A stretch of DNA of 64,000 nt, taken from Bifidobacteriaceae bacterium. Its GTDB lineage: Bacteria; Actinomycetota; Actinomycetes; Actinomycetales; WQXJ01. Below the pieces are notes generated by a model. That model was given only the letters and a program-made list of their open reading frames with translations. It was not told the origin of the DNA and made no database searches. Positions within the stretch are counted from its first letter, which is position 1. Each line of letters starts with the position of its first letter. A program made the position numbers and the translations under genes. Of this stretch, positions 26,217 through 34,996 are shown piece by piece. The stretch spans positions 16,409 through 80,408 of the forward strand of contig JAITFE010000020.1 of assembly GCA_031281585.1 (NCBI GenBank). The letters are read 5' to 3'.

Positions 26217-27649
26217 CCGCGCCAGCGCCCGGCACCGAAAAGCTCAGCCAGGCCGACGCCATCGCGTCGATCGGCCAGTACCAGTACGGCTGGCATGACT
26301 CCGACGCGGCGGGTCAGGCCGCCAAACGCGGCCTGACCACAGGGGTCGTGGAGGAGATCTCCCGCATCAAGGAGGAACCGGCCTGGATGTTGGAAAACCG
26401 CCTCAAGGCGCTGGCGCTGTTCCACAAGAAGCCGCTGCCGCTGTGGGGCGCGGATCTGACCGACATCGACTTCGACACCATCAAGTACTACGTCCGGCCC
26501 GTCGACCGGCCCGCCACCAGCTGGGACGCGCTCCCGGAGGACATCAAGCGGACCTATGACCGGCTGGGCATCCCGGAGGCGGAGAAGCAGCGCCTGGTGG
26601 CGGGCGTGGCCGCCCAGTACGAATCAGAGGTGGTCTACCACCAGATCAGGGAAGACCTTCAGGCTCAAGGCGTGGTCTTCCTGGACACCGACACGGGCCT
26701 GAAGGAGCATCCGGAGTTGTTCCGCGAGTACTTCGGGACCATTGTGCCGGCAGGGGACAACAAGTTCGCGGCCCTCAACACCGCTGTCTGGTCCGGCGGC
26801 TCCTTCATCTACGTCCCGCCGGGCGTCCACGTCGAAATCCCGCTGCAGGCCTACTTCCGCATCAACACGGAGAACATGGGCCAGTTCGAGCGGACCCTGA
26901 TCATCGCGGACCAGGACAGCTACGTCCACTACGTGGAGGGCTGCACCGCCCCGATCTACCAGACCGACTCGCTGCACGCCGCGGTGGTGGAGATAATCGT
27001 CAAGAAGAACGCCCGCGTCCGCTACACCACCATCCAGAACTGGTCCACCAACGTCTACAACCTGGTCACCAAGCGCACACGGGTCGAAGAGGGCGGCACC
27101 ATGGAGTGGGTGGACGGGAACATCGGCTCGAAGGCGTCCATGAAATACCCCGCCTGCGTCCTGGCCGGCCGCCACGCGCGCGGCGAGACCCTGTCGATCG
27201 CGTTCGCCGGCCACGGCCAGCACCAGGACACCGGCGCCAAGATGGTCCACGACGCCCCGGACACGTCCAGCTCAATCGTGTCGAAGTCGATCTCCCGAGG
27301 CGGCGGCCGCACCTCCTACAGGGGCCTGGTCAAGATCAACGACGGCGCCGAACGGGCCAAGTCCAACGTCATCTGCGACGCGCTGCTGGTGGACGACGTC
27401 TCCCGCACCGACACCTACCCCTACGTCGACGTGCGCGAGGACGACGTCACCATGGGCCACGAGGCGACCGTCTCCAAGGTGTCCGAGGACCAGCTGTTCT
27501 ACCTGATGTCGCGCGGCCTGGCGGAGGCGGAGGCCATGGCGATGATTGTGCGCGGCTTTGTCGAGCCGATCGCGCGGGAGCTGCCCATGGAGTACGCGCT
27601 GGAGCTGAATCGGCTGATCGAACTGCAAATGGAAGGGTCGGTCGGCTAA
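26213..27649 (+). CDS. sufB: Fe-S cluster assembly protein SufB
   Basis: 478 residues. Core beta-helix motifs are present: [48 protein letters not shown] with the conserved cysteine, and [15 protein letters not shown] near the C terminus. SufB is the scaffold of the SufBCD complex. The ATG at 26213 follows AAAAGGAG and overlaps the sufR stop (ATGA); a longer frame upstream runs out of frame through sufR and is rejected. Confidence 0.97.
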   Translation: MTAPAPGTEKLSQADAIASIGQYQYGWHDSDAAGQAAKRGLTTGVVEEISRIKEEPAWMLENRLKALALFHKKPLPLWGADLTDIDFDTIKYYVRPVDRPATSWDALPEDIKRTYDRLGIPEAEKQRLVAGVAAQYESEVVYHQIREDLQAQGVVFLDTDTGLKEHPELFREYFGTIVPAGDNKFAALNTAVWSGGSFIYVPPGVHVEIPLQAYFRINTENMGQFERTLIIADQDSYVHYVEGCTAPIYQTDSLHAAVVEIIVKKNARVRYTTIQNWSTNVYNLVTKRTRVEEGGTMEWVDGNIGSKASMKYPACVLAGRHARGETLSIAFAGHGQHQDTGAKMVHDAPDTSSSIVSKSISRGGGRTSYRGLVKINDGAERAKSNVICDALLVDDVSRTDTYPYVDVREDDVTMGHEATVSKVSEDQLFYLMSRGLAEAEAMAMIVRGFVEPIARELPMEYALELNRLIELQMEGSVG

Positions 27650-28786
27650 ATGGGGATTGTCACCAAGTCACGCGGCTCCCGCCTGGCCTCCTTCGACCTG
27701 GCCGACTTCCCGCGCCCCACGGGCCGCGAGGAGGAGTGGCGTTTCACGCCGGTCCGCGACCTGGCCGACCTGATGGCGGCCGATTTGGCGGCCGAGGTGG
27801 TGGTCCAGGTGCAGGGCCCGCCCGGCACGGGCGTGACCGTGGACACCGTGGGCCCCGACCATCCCGCCATCGGCCTGGCGCCGGCGCCGGGGGACCGGGT
27901 CGCGGCCGCCGCCTGGGCCGGGCGCGAAACGGCCACTCTGGTGACCCTGTCCGGAACCGCCGCCGATGCCGTCACGGCCGTGCGCGTGATCGGCGGCGAC
28001 GGATCGTCCCCGGCCCGCCCGTCGGCCCTCCACCTGGCGATCCTGGCCAAAGCCGGGGCGCGCGGCACCATCCTGCTGGAGCACACGGGCCTGGCCCACC
28101 TGGCCGAGGGCGTGGAGATCGTGTTGGAGGAGGGGGCGGACGTCACCGTGATCGCGGTCCACGATTGGGCCGACGGCTCGGTGCACGCCGCCTCGCACCG
28201 GGCGCGGCTCGGCAAAGACGCGCGCCTGAAACACGCGACGGTCGCGCTGGGCGGCGCGCTGGTGCGGGTGACGCCCCACTTCGAACTCGCGGGCGAAGGG
28301 GCCGACCTGAACGCGCTTGGCATCAACGTGACGGATTCGGGCCAGCATCACGAGGCGCAGCTGTTCGTGGACCACGCGGCGGCGAACTGCCGCTCCCGGG
28401 TCGCCTACAAGGGCGCGCTGCTGGGGCCGGCGGCCCACTCCGTCTGGATTGGGGACGTGCTGATCCGGGCGCGGGCGGAGGGCACCGACACCTACGAGCT
28501 CAACCGCAACCTGGTGCTGTCCAAGGGCGCCCACGCCGACTCGGTGCCGAACCTGGAGATTGAAACGGGGCGCATCCTGGGCGCCGGCCACGCCAGCGCC
28601 ACCGGCCGCTTCGACGAGGAACAGCTGTTCTACCTGCAGTCGCGCGGCATCCCCGAGGAACTGGCGCGCTCCCTGGTGGTGCACGCCTTCTTCGCGGAGC
28701 TGATCGGCCAGTTGGGCGCTGGCGAAATTGAAGACGCCCTGAGAGTGGCGGTCGACTCGAAACTGGATCAACGGAGGAACCCATGA
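27650..28786 (+). CDS. sufD: Fe-S cluster assembly protein SufD
   Basis: 378 residues with FPRPTGREEEWRFTPV at the N terminus and C-terminal beta-helix blocks (FVDHAAANCRSRVAYKGALL, YELNRNLVLSKGAHADSVPN, FYLQSRGIPEELAR). The HADSVPNLEIETG segment has the His used at the SufB-SufD interface. Begins directly after the sufB stop. Partners SufB and SufC. Confidence 0.95.
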   Translation: MGIVTKSRGSRLASFDLADFPRPTGREEEWRFTPVRDLADLMAADLAAEVVVQVQGPPGTGVTVDTVGPDHPAIGLAPAPGDRVAAAAWAGRETATLVTLSGTAADAVTAVRVIGGDGSSPARPSALHLAILAKAGARGTILLEHTGLAHLAEGVEIVLEEGADVTVIAVHDWADGSVHAASHRARLGKDARLKHATVALGGALVRVTPHFELAGEGADLNALGINVTDSGQHHEAQLFVDHAAANCRSRVAYKGALLGPAAHSVWIGDVLIRARAEGTDTYELNRNLVLSKGAHADSVPNLEIETGRILGAGHASATGRFDEEQLFYLQSRGIPEELARSLVVHAFFAELIGQLGAGEIEDALRVAVDSKLDQRRNP

Positions 28787-29151
28787 CAGCTATTGCCATC
28801 GCGGCCGCCGAGGAGGTCGGCCCCGGCGAAGTCAAAGCCGTGCAGGTGCGGCTCGGCCCGGAACCGGCGGTCTTGGGGCCCCCGGAGGAGCAGGGCGCGC
28901 CCGGCACAACGGCGATCGTCGTGGCGCACACGGAGGCCGGGGGCTGGTACGCGATCGGCGACGTCTGCTCGCACGGACCAGTGCTCTTGTCCGAGGGCGA
29001 GTTCGACGGCTGCACCCTGGAATGCTGGGGGCACGGATCGCGTTTCGACCTGGCGACGGGCGAACCCGAGAACCTGCCCGCCGACCGGCCGGTGCCGACC
29101 TATCCGGTCACCATCGAGGACGGCCAAATCATGATCGAACTGGGGGAGTAG
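28783..29151 (+). CDS. Rieske [2Fe-2S] ferredoxin in suf operon
   Basis: 122 residues. The Rieske ligands are complete: C-x-H in DVCSHGPVLL and C-x2-H in LECWGHGSRFD. Actinobacterial suf operons often carry such a 'non-heme iron oxygenase ferredoxin subunit' between sufD and sufC. It may supply electrons during cluster assembly or help carry clusters; this is inferred from position. Overlaps sufD by ATGA. Confidence 0.9.
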   Translation: MTAIAIAAAEEVGPGEVKAVQVRLGPEPAVLGPPEEQGAPGTTAIVVAHTEAGGWYAIGDVCSHGPVLLSEGEFDGCTLECWGHGSRFDLATGEPENLPADRPVPTYPVTIEDGQIMIELGE

Positions 29152-29907
29152 ATGACTACGCTTGCAATCCGCGACCTGCACGTCAGCGTTGAGGTGCCGG
29201 AAGGCGACAAGGCGATCCTGAACGGGGTCGACTTGACGATCAACTCGGGCGAGACGCACGCCATCATGGGGCCGAACGGCTCCGGCAAGTCAACGCTGGC
29301 GTATTCGCTGGCGGGGCACCCGAAATACAAGGTGACCAGCGGCAGCGTGCTGTTGGACGGCCAGGACGTGCTGGCCATGACCGTGGACGAACGGGCCCGC
29401 GCGGGGCTGTTCCTGGCCATGCAGTACCCGGTCGAGGTGCCGGGCGTGACCGTGGCGAACTTCCTGCGCACCGCCAAGACCGCCGTGGACGGCCAGGCCC
29501 CGCCGCTGCGGCCTTGGATCAAAGAGGTCGCCGCCGCGATGGACTCGCTGCGGTTTGACCGCGAGTTCCAGGAGCGGTCGGTCAACGAGGGCTTCTCCGG
29601 GGGCGAGAAGAAGCGGCACGAGATCCTTCAAATGGAGTTGCTGAAGCCGAAGATCGCGATCCTCGACGAGACGGACTCCGGGCTGGACGTGGACGCGCTC
29701 AGGGTGGTCTCCGAGGGCGTCAACCGCGCCAAGGCCACCACCGGAGCCGGGGTCATGCTGATCACGCACTACACCCGCATCCTGGACTACATCAAACCGG
29801 ACTTTGTCCACGTGTTCGTGGCCGGCCGGGTGGCGGAAGAGGGCGGCCCCGACCTGGCCGCCCGGCTGGAGGCAGAGGGATATGACCGTTTCCTTAGCAC
29901 CTACTGA
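29152..29907 (+). CDS. sufC: Fe-S cluster assembly ATPase SufC
   Basis: 251 residues: Walker A GPNGSGKST, a SufC-specific QYPVEVPGVTVANFLR loop, signature FSGGEKKRHEILQM, Walker B IAILDETDSGLD and H-loop ITHYTRIL. The Asp/Thr (DETDSGLD) variant is standard in SufC. Drives conformational changes in SufBCD. Adjacent to the Rieske gene; its 3' end overlaps sufS by 26 bases. Confidence 0.97.
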   Translation: MTTLAIRDLHVSVEVPEGDKAILNGVDLTINSGETHAIMGPNGSGKSTLAYSLAGHPKYKVTSGSVLLDGQDVLAMTVDERARAGLFLAMQYPVEVPGVTVANFLRTAKTAVDGQAPPLRPWIKEVAAAMDSLRFDREFQERSVNEGFSGGEKKRHEILQMELLKPKIAILDETDSGLDVDALRVVSEGVNRAKATTGAGVMLITHYTRILDYIKPDFVHVFVAGRVAEEGGPDLAARLEAEGYDRFLSTY

Positions 29908-31174
29908 ACAAGAACTCGCGGCCATCCGGGCCGACTTCCCCATCCTGGGCCGTCGCCTTGAGGGGGGGCGGCCGCTGGTCTACTTTGACACGGGGGCCAC
30001 CTCGCAGCGCCCGCGCGTGGTCATGGACGCCATGCGGGACTTCTCCGAGAACCACAACGCCTCCGTCCACCGCGGCGCGCACGCCCTGGCGGGCGAGGCG
30101 ACGGACGCCTTCGAGGACGCCCGCGAGGCGATCGCCGCGTTCGTGGGCGCCAGCGCGGGCGAACTGGTCTTCACCTCGGGCGCCACCGGTGCGATCAATT
30201 TGCTGACGGCCGCGCTGGGCGCGGCCTCGGACGGGCGCGGGCAAGGGCTGGGCCGCCGTTTCGCCATCCTGCCCGGCGACCGGATAGTGGTCACGCAGGC
30301 CGAACACCACTCAAACCTGGTGCCCTGGCAGGAATTGGCCGCCCGTACCGGCGCCGAGTTGGCGTGGCTCCGGGTGGGCGCGGACGGCCGCCTGCGGCTG
30401 GACGACTTGCGCAGCGTCATCAACCAGCGCACCCGGGTCTTGGCGTTCACGCACGCCTCCAACGTCACGGGGGCGATCAGCGACGTGGGCGCGATCACCG
30501 CCGCGGCGCGCCGGGTCGGGGCGTTGACGGTGCTTGACGCCGCCCAGACCGCCCCGCATCTGCCGTTGGACCTGCCCTCCCTGGGGGTGGACTTCGCGGC
30601 CTTCTCCGCCCACAAAATGCTGGGCCCCAACGGGGTGGGCGGCCTGTACGGCCGGGCCGAACTCCTGGAGGCGCTGCCACCCGGTTTCACCGGCGGGTCC
30701 ATGGTGGAGATCGTCACCATGCGGGACGCGACCTTCCTGCCGCCGCCGAACCGGTTCGAGGCGGGCACCCAGGCGGTCACGCCCGCGATCGGCTGGGCCG
30801 CCGCCGTCGGCTACCTGGGCCACCTGGGCATGGACCGCGTGGCCGCGCACGAACACGGTTTGACCGTGCGGCTGTTGGACGGCCTGGCGGGGCTTGAGGG
30901 CGTCCGCGTGCTGGGGCCCGCCGACGCCTCCGACCGCCTGGGCGCCGTCGCGGTGGACGTGGAGGGCGTCCACGCCCACGACGTGGGCCAATACCTGGAC
31001 GCCCAAGGCATTGCGGTCAGGGTTGGCCACCACTGCGCCCAGCCCCTCCACCGGGCGCTGGGCGTGCACGCCTCCACCCGGGTCTCGCTCGGCCTCTACA
31101 ACACCGCCGCCGAGGTCGACCAGTTCCTCGCCGCCCTCGCAGAAGTCAGGGGCTACTTCGGAGCCGCCGCATGA
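29882..31174 (+). CDS. sufS: Cysteine desulfurase SufS
   Basis: 430 residues, PLP enzyme of the class-V aminotransferase fold. YFDTGATSQRP and NASVHRGAHALAGEATDAFE are N-terminal landmarks; the PLP lysine is in AAFSAHKMLGPNGVGGLYG; the sulfur-accepting cysteine is in VGHHCAQPLH. Removes sulfur from cysteine and passes it to SufU. ATG at 29882 overlaps the sufC end; the longer frame is out of frame inside sufC. Confidence 0.95.
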   Translation: MTVSLAPTEQELAAIRADFPILGRRLEGGRPLVYFDTGATSQRPRVVMDAMRDFSENHNASVHRGAHALAGEATDAFEDAREAIAAFVGASAGELVFTSGATGAINLLTAALGAASDGRGQGLGRRFAILPGDRIVVTQAEHHSNLVPWQELAARTGAELAWLRVGADGRLRLDDLRSVINQRTRVLAFTHASNVTGAISDVGAITAAARRVGALTVLDAAQTAPHLPLDLPSLGVDFAAFSAHKMLGPNGVGGLYGRAELLEALPPGFTGGSMVEIVTMRDATFLPPPNRFEAGTQAVTPAIGWAAAVGYLGHLGMDRVAAHEHGLTVRLLDGLAGLEGVRVLGPADASDRLGAVAVDVEGVHAHDVGQYLDAQGIAVRVGHHCAQPLHRALGVHASTRVSLGLYNTAAEVDQFLAALAEVRGYFGAAA

Positions 31175-31650
31175 GCTCGCTCGACGCGATGTACCAAGAG
31201 CTGATCATGGACCACGCCCGCCACCCCCACGGGCGCGGCCTGGCGGAGGGCTTCGACGGCGAGTCCTTCCAGGTCAACCCCACCTGCGGCGACCGCATCC
31301 AACTACGGGTCGCGCTTGGGGACGGGCAGGTTTCGGGCATCACCTGGGACGGGCAGGGCTGCTCCATCTCGCAGGCGTCCGCGTCCATGATGAAAGACCT
31401 GGCCGAAGGCAAGACCCTGGAGGAGGTCGCGGCCCTCGGAGACGTGTTCACCGAGTTGATGCGCTCGCGCGGGCGCGGAATTGACGAGGCGAAGGCCGAC
31501 CAGTTGGGGGACGCGGTGGCGCTCGAGGGCGTGTCACGCTATCCCATGCGGGTAAAGTGCGCTTTGCTTGGGTGGATGGCCCTGAAGGACGCCGCCGCCA
31601 AGGCCGCCGCCGGGGACTCCAGCCCCGCGCGCATACCGGAAGGGATCTAG
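31171..31650 (+). CDS. sufU: Fe-S assembly sulfur-transfer protein SufU
   Basis: 159 residues. The zinc/sulfur ligands are clear: NPTCGDRIQLRV, GQGCSISQASASMM and KCALLGWMALKDA (three Cys and an Asp). In Gram-positive bacteria SufU takes persulfide sulfur from SufS rather than acting as a scaffold. It has the extra insert that separates SufU from IscU. Overlaps sufS by ATGA. Confidence 0.95.
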   Translation: MSSLDAMYQELIMDHARHPHGRGLAEGFDGESFQVNPTCGDRIQLRVALGDGQVSGITWDGQGCSISQASASMMKDLAEGKTLEEVAALGDVFTELMRSRGRGIDEAKADQLGDAVALEGVSRYPMRVKCALLGWMALKDAAAKAAAGDSSPARIPEGI

Positions 31651-31653
31651 GAA

Positions 31654-32103
31654 ATGGCGCCATCGCCTTACACCGGCAGCGACTTCGCGCCCCCGCCCGG
31701 CCCCGTTCAAGGCGGGCCGGCAGCGGCGGGCGACCAAACGGCATCGGGCAACGCGGAACCGGAACTGCCCACAGCGCGGCCGGAGTCCCCGGCCTGGCCC
31801 ACGGCGGCGGACGTGGAGGAGGCCCTCAGGGACGTGATCGACCCGGAACTGGGCATCAACGTGGTGGACTTGGGCCTGCTTTACGGCGTGGCGATCGACC
31901 AGGAGGGGCGGGCGGTCGTGGACATGACGCTGACCTCGGCGGCGTGCCCGTTGACCGGGCTGATCGAATCGCAGGCGGCGACCGCGCTGGAAGGCCTGGT
32001 CGAAGACGTGGAGATCAACTGGGTGTGGACGCCGCCGTGGGGCCCGGACCGGATCACAGCGGACGGCCGCGAGCAGTTGCGGGCCATCGGGTTCAACGTC
32101 TGA
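31654..32103 (+). CDS. sufT: Metal-sulfur cluster assembly factor SufT (DUF59)
   Basis: 149 residues. A disordered Pro/Ala-rich start of about 45 residues precedes the DUF59/MIP18 fold (VEEALRDVIDPELGINVVDLGLLYGV and MTLTSAACPLTGLIE with the conserved Cys, then WVWTPPWGPDRIT). SufT proteins help maturation of Fe-S proteins. Last gene of the suf cluster, three bases after sufU. Confidence 0.92.
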   Translation: MAPSPYTGSDFAPPPGPVQGGPAAAGDQTASGNAEPELPTARPESPAWPTAADVEEALRDVIDPELGINVVDLGLLYGVAIDQEGRAVVDMTLTSAACPLTGLIESQAATALEGLVEDVEINWVWTPPWGPDRITADGREQLRAIGFNV

Positions 32104-32113
32104 GGCGGCGGCG

Positions 32114-32761
32114 GTGACCATTCCCGATGGCGTCTACCTGCTCTCCTCCGCGGCGGACACGGTCATCTCCCGGCTGATCAGGTTCGGCACGGGCGCGGTG
32201 CACGGCCACTTGGCGGTCGTGTTCCTTGAGGACGGCCAGCTCAGGTCCTATTCGTTCGCGCGGCGGCGGTGGTCCACGCCCCTCGACGGTGCCTTCGTCG
32301 AGGAGGGGCGCGAGCGTTACACCTTCGAGGGCGGGCGGTGCTCGTCCCTGGCCCTGTTCTCGTTGCCGGCCGCCGTCCAGGCCGAAGTCCGGTCGCGGTT
32401 GGAGCGGCTTCGTCCGGAGTTGGAGCAATGCCTCTACAACTTGCCCGATGCCGTCGCCAACTCTTTGGGTCTTCGCGTCCGTTCGCGGGCCGCCCACACT
32501 TGCGTCAGCTACTGCGCGCTGATGCTCGGACTGGACCAGCGCCGCCATGTGGTCTCATTGCGCGACGTGCTGCGGGCCGCCGGGGCGAAGATGGTCTACA
32601 AGGGATCCCTGGCCGGTCTGGAGGAGTTCACGGGCGCGCGCTTCTGGGACGGCGACTCGGCCTTCTACGCCCGCCGCCTGCCCAAGGCCCAGGCCGTGGC
32701 CACGGTGCTTGGGTCCCAATCCCGCGCGATCGGCCGGATCATCCGGGAACGCCTGCCCTGA
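32114..32761 (+). CDS. Permuted papain-like (YiiX/NlpC-P60-type) protein
   Basis: 215 residues. A His near the N terminus (VHGHLAVVFLEDGQL) comes before a conserved Cys (HTCVSYCALML, about 137), the reversed order seen in permuted papain-fold enzymes such as YiiX and LRAT. It carries no signal peptide or membrane segment. Likely a cysteine peptidase, amidase or acyltransferase; the substrate is unknown. GTG start, ten bases after sufT, so it may be read through from the suf operon. Confidence 0.6.
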   Translation: MTIPDGVYLLSSAADTVISRLIRFGTGAVHGHLAVVFLEDGQLRSYSFARRRWSTPLDGAFVEEGRERYTFEGGRCSSLALFSLPAAVQAEVRSRLERLRPELEQCLYNLPDAVANSLGLRVRSRAAHTCVSYCALMLGLDQRRHVVSLRDVLRAAGAKMVYKGSLAGLEEFTGARFWDGDSAFYARRLPKAQAVATVLGSQSRAIGRIIRERLP

Positions 32762-32767
32762 CGGCGC

Positions 32768-33979
32768 TCACAGGGCCAGGTCGAGGCCGTCCGCGACTAG
32801 GCGGCCTGACGGCCGGAGCGGGTCGGACAGGTCCAGGGTGGCGGTCACGGCGTTGCCTTCGGCCGTGGTGCGGTAGACGTAGCGGGCGTTGGTGAGCTCC
32901 TGGCGTTCGGTGGTCGCGCGGGCCATCCACGGGTTGGCGCGCCGCCATTGGATGAGGCGGCGGTGCAAGTCGTGGAGCCACCAACCCCAGGGGGCCAGGT
33001 CGGCGGGGTGGGACGGAAAGGCGGGGCGGACGGCATCGTCGCCGCCCAGGCGGTCTTCCTTGACGCCGGTGAAACCCTGCTCGTCGCCGTAGTAGACGTG
33101 GGGCTGGCCGCCCAAAGTCATCAACGCGAACAAGGCCACGGCCGCTCCCTTGGGGCCCACCTGGCTGGCGATGCGCGTGACGTCGTGATTGGAGATGAAC
33201 GTCACCGGGGAGTAGGCGGCGAGCAACTCGTTGTGGCGGGAGACCGACCAGTCGAGTTCGAAGAAGTTGCAGTCCTTGATGGAGGACCAGATGGCCTTCC
33301 ACAATTCGTACTGGGTGACCGAATCCATGGTGGAGCGGGCCACGAAGTCCGCGCCGTCGCCGTGGAGGACCTCGCCGAAGAAGAAGGCGTGCGGGAAACG
33401 TTCACGCAGGCCTGGGAGAACGCCGGCCCAAAAGTCGGGGCCGGTGGCGTAGGCGGCGTCAAGGCGCCATCCGTCAACCCCGCGCTCCAGCCAATGGCCC
33501 ATCACGTCCTGGGCGAAGTGGGCGACCGCCGGGTCGCCGTGGTTGAGGGTGATCAGCGAGCCGTGGCCCTCGAAAACTTGGGCTCGCGGGCCGTCCCAGC
33601 GGAAGAACCTTTTCGCCGCGGGCTGATCCGGGCCGGGGGTTGTGGCGGCCAAATGAAGGCGGTGCCGGTCCCCAACGTGGTTGAAGACACCGTCCAGGTA
33701 GACCTTGAGCCCGCGTTCGTGGGCTTGTTGGACCAGGTCCAGGAAGTCGGCCTCCTCGCCCAGCCGGGGGTCGATTCGGAAATGGTCGAGGGTGTCGTAG
33801 CCGTGGGTCTGAGACTCGAAGACCGGGCCCAGGCTGAGGGCCTCGAAGCCGAGCGCCTGGGCGTAGTCAAGCCAGTTGGCCAGGTGTTTGAAGGCACCCG
33901 CGCCTTGGGTACGGGAATCGGGTTCCGGCCGGATTGGGAGGCCGGCAAAGCCAAGCGGATAGACATGCCAGGCGATCAT
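32768..33979 (-). CDS. GH13 alpha-amylase family glycosidase
   Basis: 403 residues. GH13 motifs in order: LKVYLDGVFNHVGD, GWRLDAAYATG with the nucleophile Asp, FFFGEVLHGDG with the acid/base Glu, and FISNHDVTR with the third carboxylate. It is shorter than secreted amylases and has no signal peptide, so it is probably an intracellular maltodextrin hydrolase or transglycosidase of the neopullulanase/cyclomaltodextrinase group. Its stop lies six bases from the convergent papain-like gene. Confidence 0.92.
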   Translation of the reverse strand: MIAWHVYPLGFAGLPIRPEPDSRTQGAGAFKHLANWLDYAQALGFEALSLGPVFESQTHGYDTLDHFRIDPRLGEEADFLDLVQQAHERGLKVYLDGVFNHVGDRHRLHLAATTPGPDQPAAKRFFRWDGPRAQVFEGHGSLITLNHGDPAVAHFAQDVMGHWLERGVDGWRLDAAYATGPDFWAGVLPGLRERFPHAFFFGEVLHGDGADFVARSTMDSVTQYELWKAIWSSIKDCNFFELDWSVSRHNELLAAYSPVTFISNHDVTRIASQVGPKGAAVALFALMTLGGQPHVYYGDEQGFTGVKEDRLGGDDAVRPAFPSHPADLAPWGWWLHDLHRRLIQWRRANPWMARATTERQELTNARYVYRTTAEGNAVTATLDLSDPLRPSGRLVADGLDLAL

Positions 33980-34133
33980 TCTTCTCTCAAGCTCCTCACA
34001 GCTCGCGCGTTTGCGGACGGCCTAGTTTGGGGGCGAGAGCGACCTTGGCCCGGCGCCTGGCGGGGCGCCGAAAAACTGACCAATCGAGGGTAACTCTTTT
34101 ACCGCCCACCGCCTAATTCGCGCCCGGCGACTC

Positions 34134-34196
34134 TGGCTTCGCTTGCGGGCGCCAGTCGGCGGGCGGCCAACGTGCGCCGGGCGGTCTCCAAGCGCG
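34134..34196. repeat. 63-bp direct repeat, copy 1
   Basis: Runs from TGGCTTCGCTTGCGGGCGCC to CAAGCGCG and recurs at 34858-34920 with one mismatch. The two copies enclose the DUF433/DUF5615 pair. The bases just before (GCCCGGC at 34122-34128) also recur as CGCCCGGC before copy 2, with a diverged five-base joint. This looks like a small duplicated sequence or the edges of an inserted cassette. Confidence 0.85.
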
Positions 34197-34214
34197 CCGC
34201 GCGTGACGTGCGGG

Positions 34215-34583
34215 CTACCGGAAGGGCAATCGGCGAACCCGCATTCTCCCTTGGCGGATGGACACGACTGCGCCGATCTCCAACTCGGCTTCGACGGTTG
34301 CCAGATTCGCAGTCAACAGCGCGGCGAGGGCGGCGGGGATCAGGCCTTCAGCAGACCGAAGGAGAATCACCGATGGCGCAGCCCCGCCTTGAAGAGCCAG
34401 ATTCGTGCTGAAGTCGCTATCTGCTGTGACAACAACGTATCCGAGGGCAGCAGCGAACGCCGCGATTTCTTCATCCGTCGCTCGGAGTAGCTCATGATCA
34501 ACAACATGGGTCGCGTCGTGGCCTGCGGCCCTCAACCGCTCGGCAAGGCGGGGCGAGAGGTTCGCGTCGATGAGAAGTCTCAT
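34215..34583 (-). CDS. DUF5615 PIN-like toxin
   Basis: 122 residues starting MRLLIDANLSPRLAERLRAAGHDATHV, with VVTADSDF in the middle. The Asp residues in LLIDANLSP and TADSDF match the acidic site of PIN-like ribonucleases of the DUF5615 group. Paired with a DUF433 protein directly upstream (ATGA overlap), an arrangement described as a type II toxin-antitoxin module (Mut7-C/DUF5615 type). Target RNA unknown. Confidence 0.85.
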   Translation of the reverse strand: MRLLIDANLSPRLAERLRAAGHDATHVVDHELLRATDEEIAAFAAALGYVVVTADSDFSTNLALQGGAAPSVILLRSAEGLIPAALAALLTANLATVEAELEIGAVVSIRQGRMRVRRLPFR

Positions 34584-34807
34584 GCGGCCAATAGCGGCAG
34601 TTCTCGCTCCTGGGTGGCTTCAGCCGCGAATGCGAGGGCCTGCAGAACATCCTCTTCCACCAGATATGGATAGTCCGCAATGATGTCGGCGGGGCTTTTG
34701 CCAGCGGCCAGTTGGCCCAGCACAGCCGTGACGGTCACCCGCGTGTCCCGAATGCAGGGCAGGCCGCCCATGCGCCGAGAGTCTATCGAAATGCGGTCAA
34801 ATCCCAT
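34580..34807 (-). CDS. DUF433 antitoxin
   Basis: 75 residues with ISIDSRRMGGLPCIRDTRVTVT, ILGQLAAGKSPADII-like helix and a DYPYLVEEDVLQALAFAAE end, the complete DUF433 helix-turn-helix form. It would bind and block the DUF5615 toxin and probably represses the pair. First gene of the module; the last base of its stop overlaps the toxin start. Confidence 0.88.
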   Translation of the reverse strand: MGFDRISIDSRRMGGLPCIRDTRVTVTAVLGQLAAGKSPADIIADYPYLVEEDVLQALAFAAEATQERELPLLAA

Positions 34808-34857
34808 TCGCCCAGCCTACCTGCGGTCAACGGCGGCTACCAGTCGCCCGGCAGCCC

Positions 34858-34920
34858 TGGCTTCGCTTGCGGGCGCCAGTCGGCGGGCGGCCAACGTGCG
34901 CCGGGCGGTCTTCAAGCGCG
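34858..34920. repeat. 63-bp direct repeat, copy 2
   Basis: Second copy of the repeat at 34134-34196, in the same orientation, 724 bases away, with a single mismatch (CTTCAAG for CTCCAAG). It ends 21 bases before the CIRCE element of hrcA. Confidence 0.85.
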
Positions 34921-34941
34921 GTCTGGACAGGCCTAGTAGAA

Positions 34942-34968
34942 TTAGCACTCGGACCACTTGAGTGCTAC
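34942..34968. promoter_or_regulatory. CIRCE operator (HrcA binding site)
   Basis: TTAGCACTC, nine bases, GAGTGCTAC: the CIRCE inverted repeat with one mismatch at the last base (consensus GAGTGCTAA). It is 28 bases before hrcA, so HrcA should repress its own gene and dnaJ until heat stress. Confidence 0.93.
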
Positions 34969-34996
34969 CGGACGTGGGGGGAGGGGAGAAACGCCA

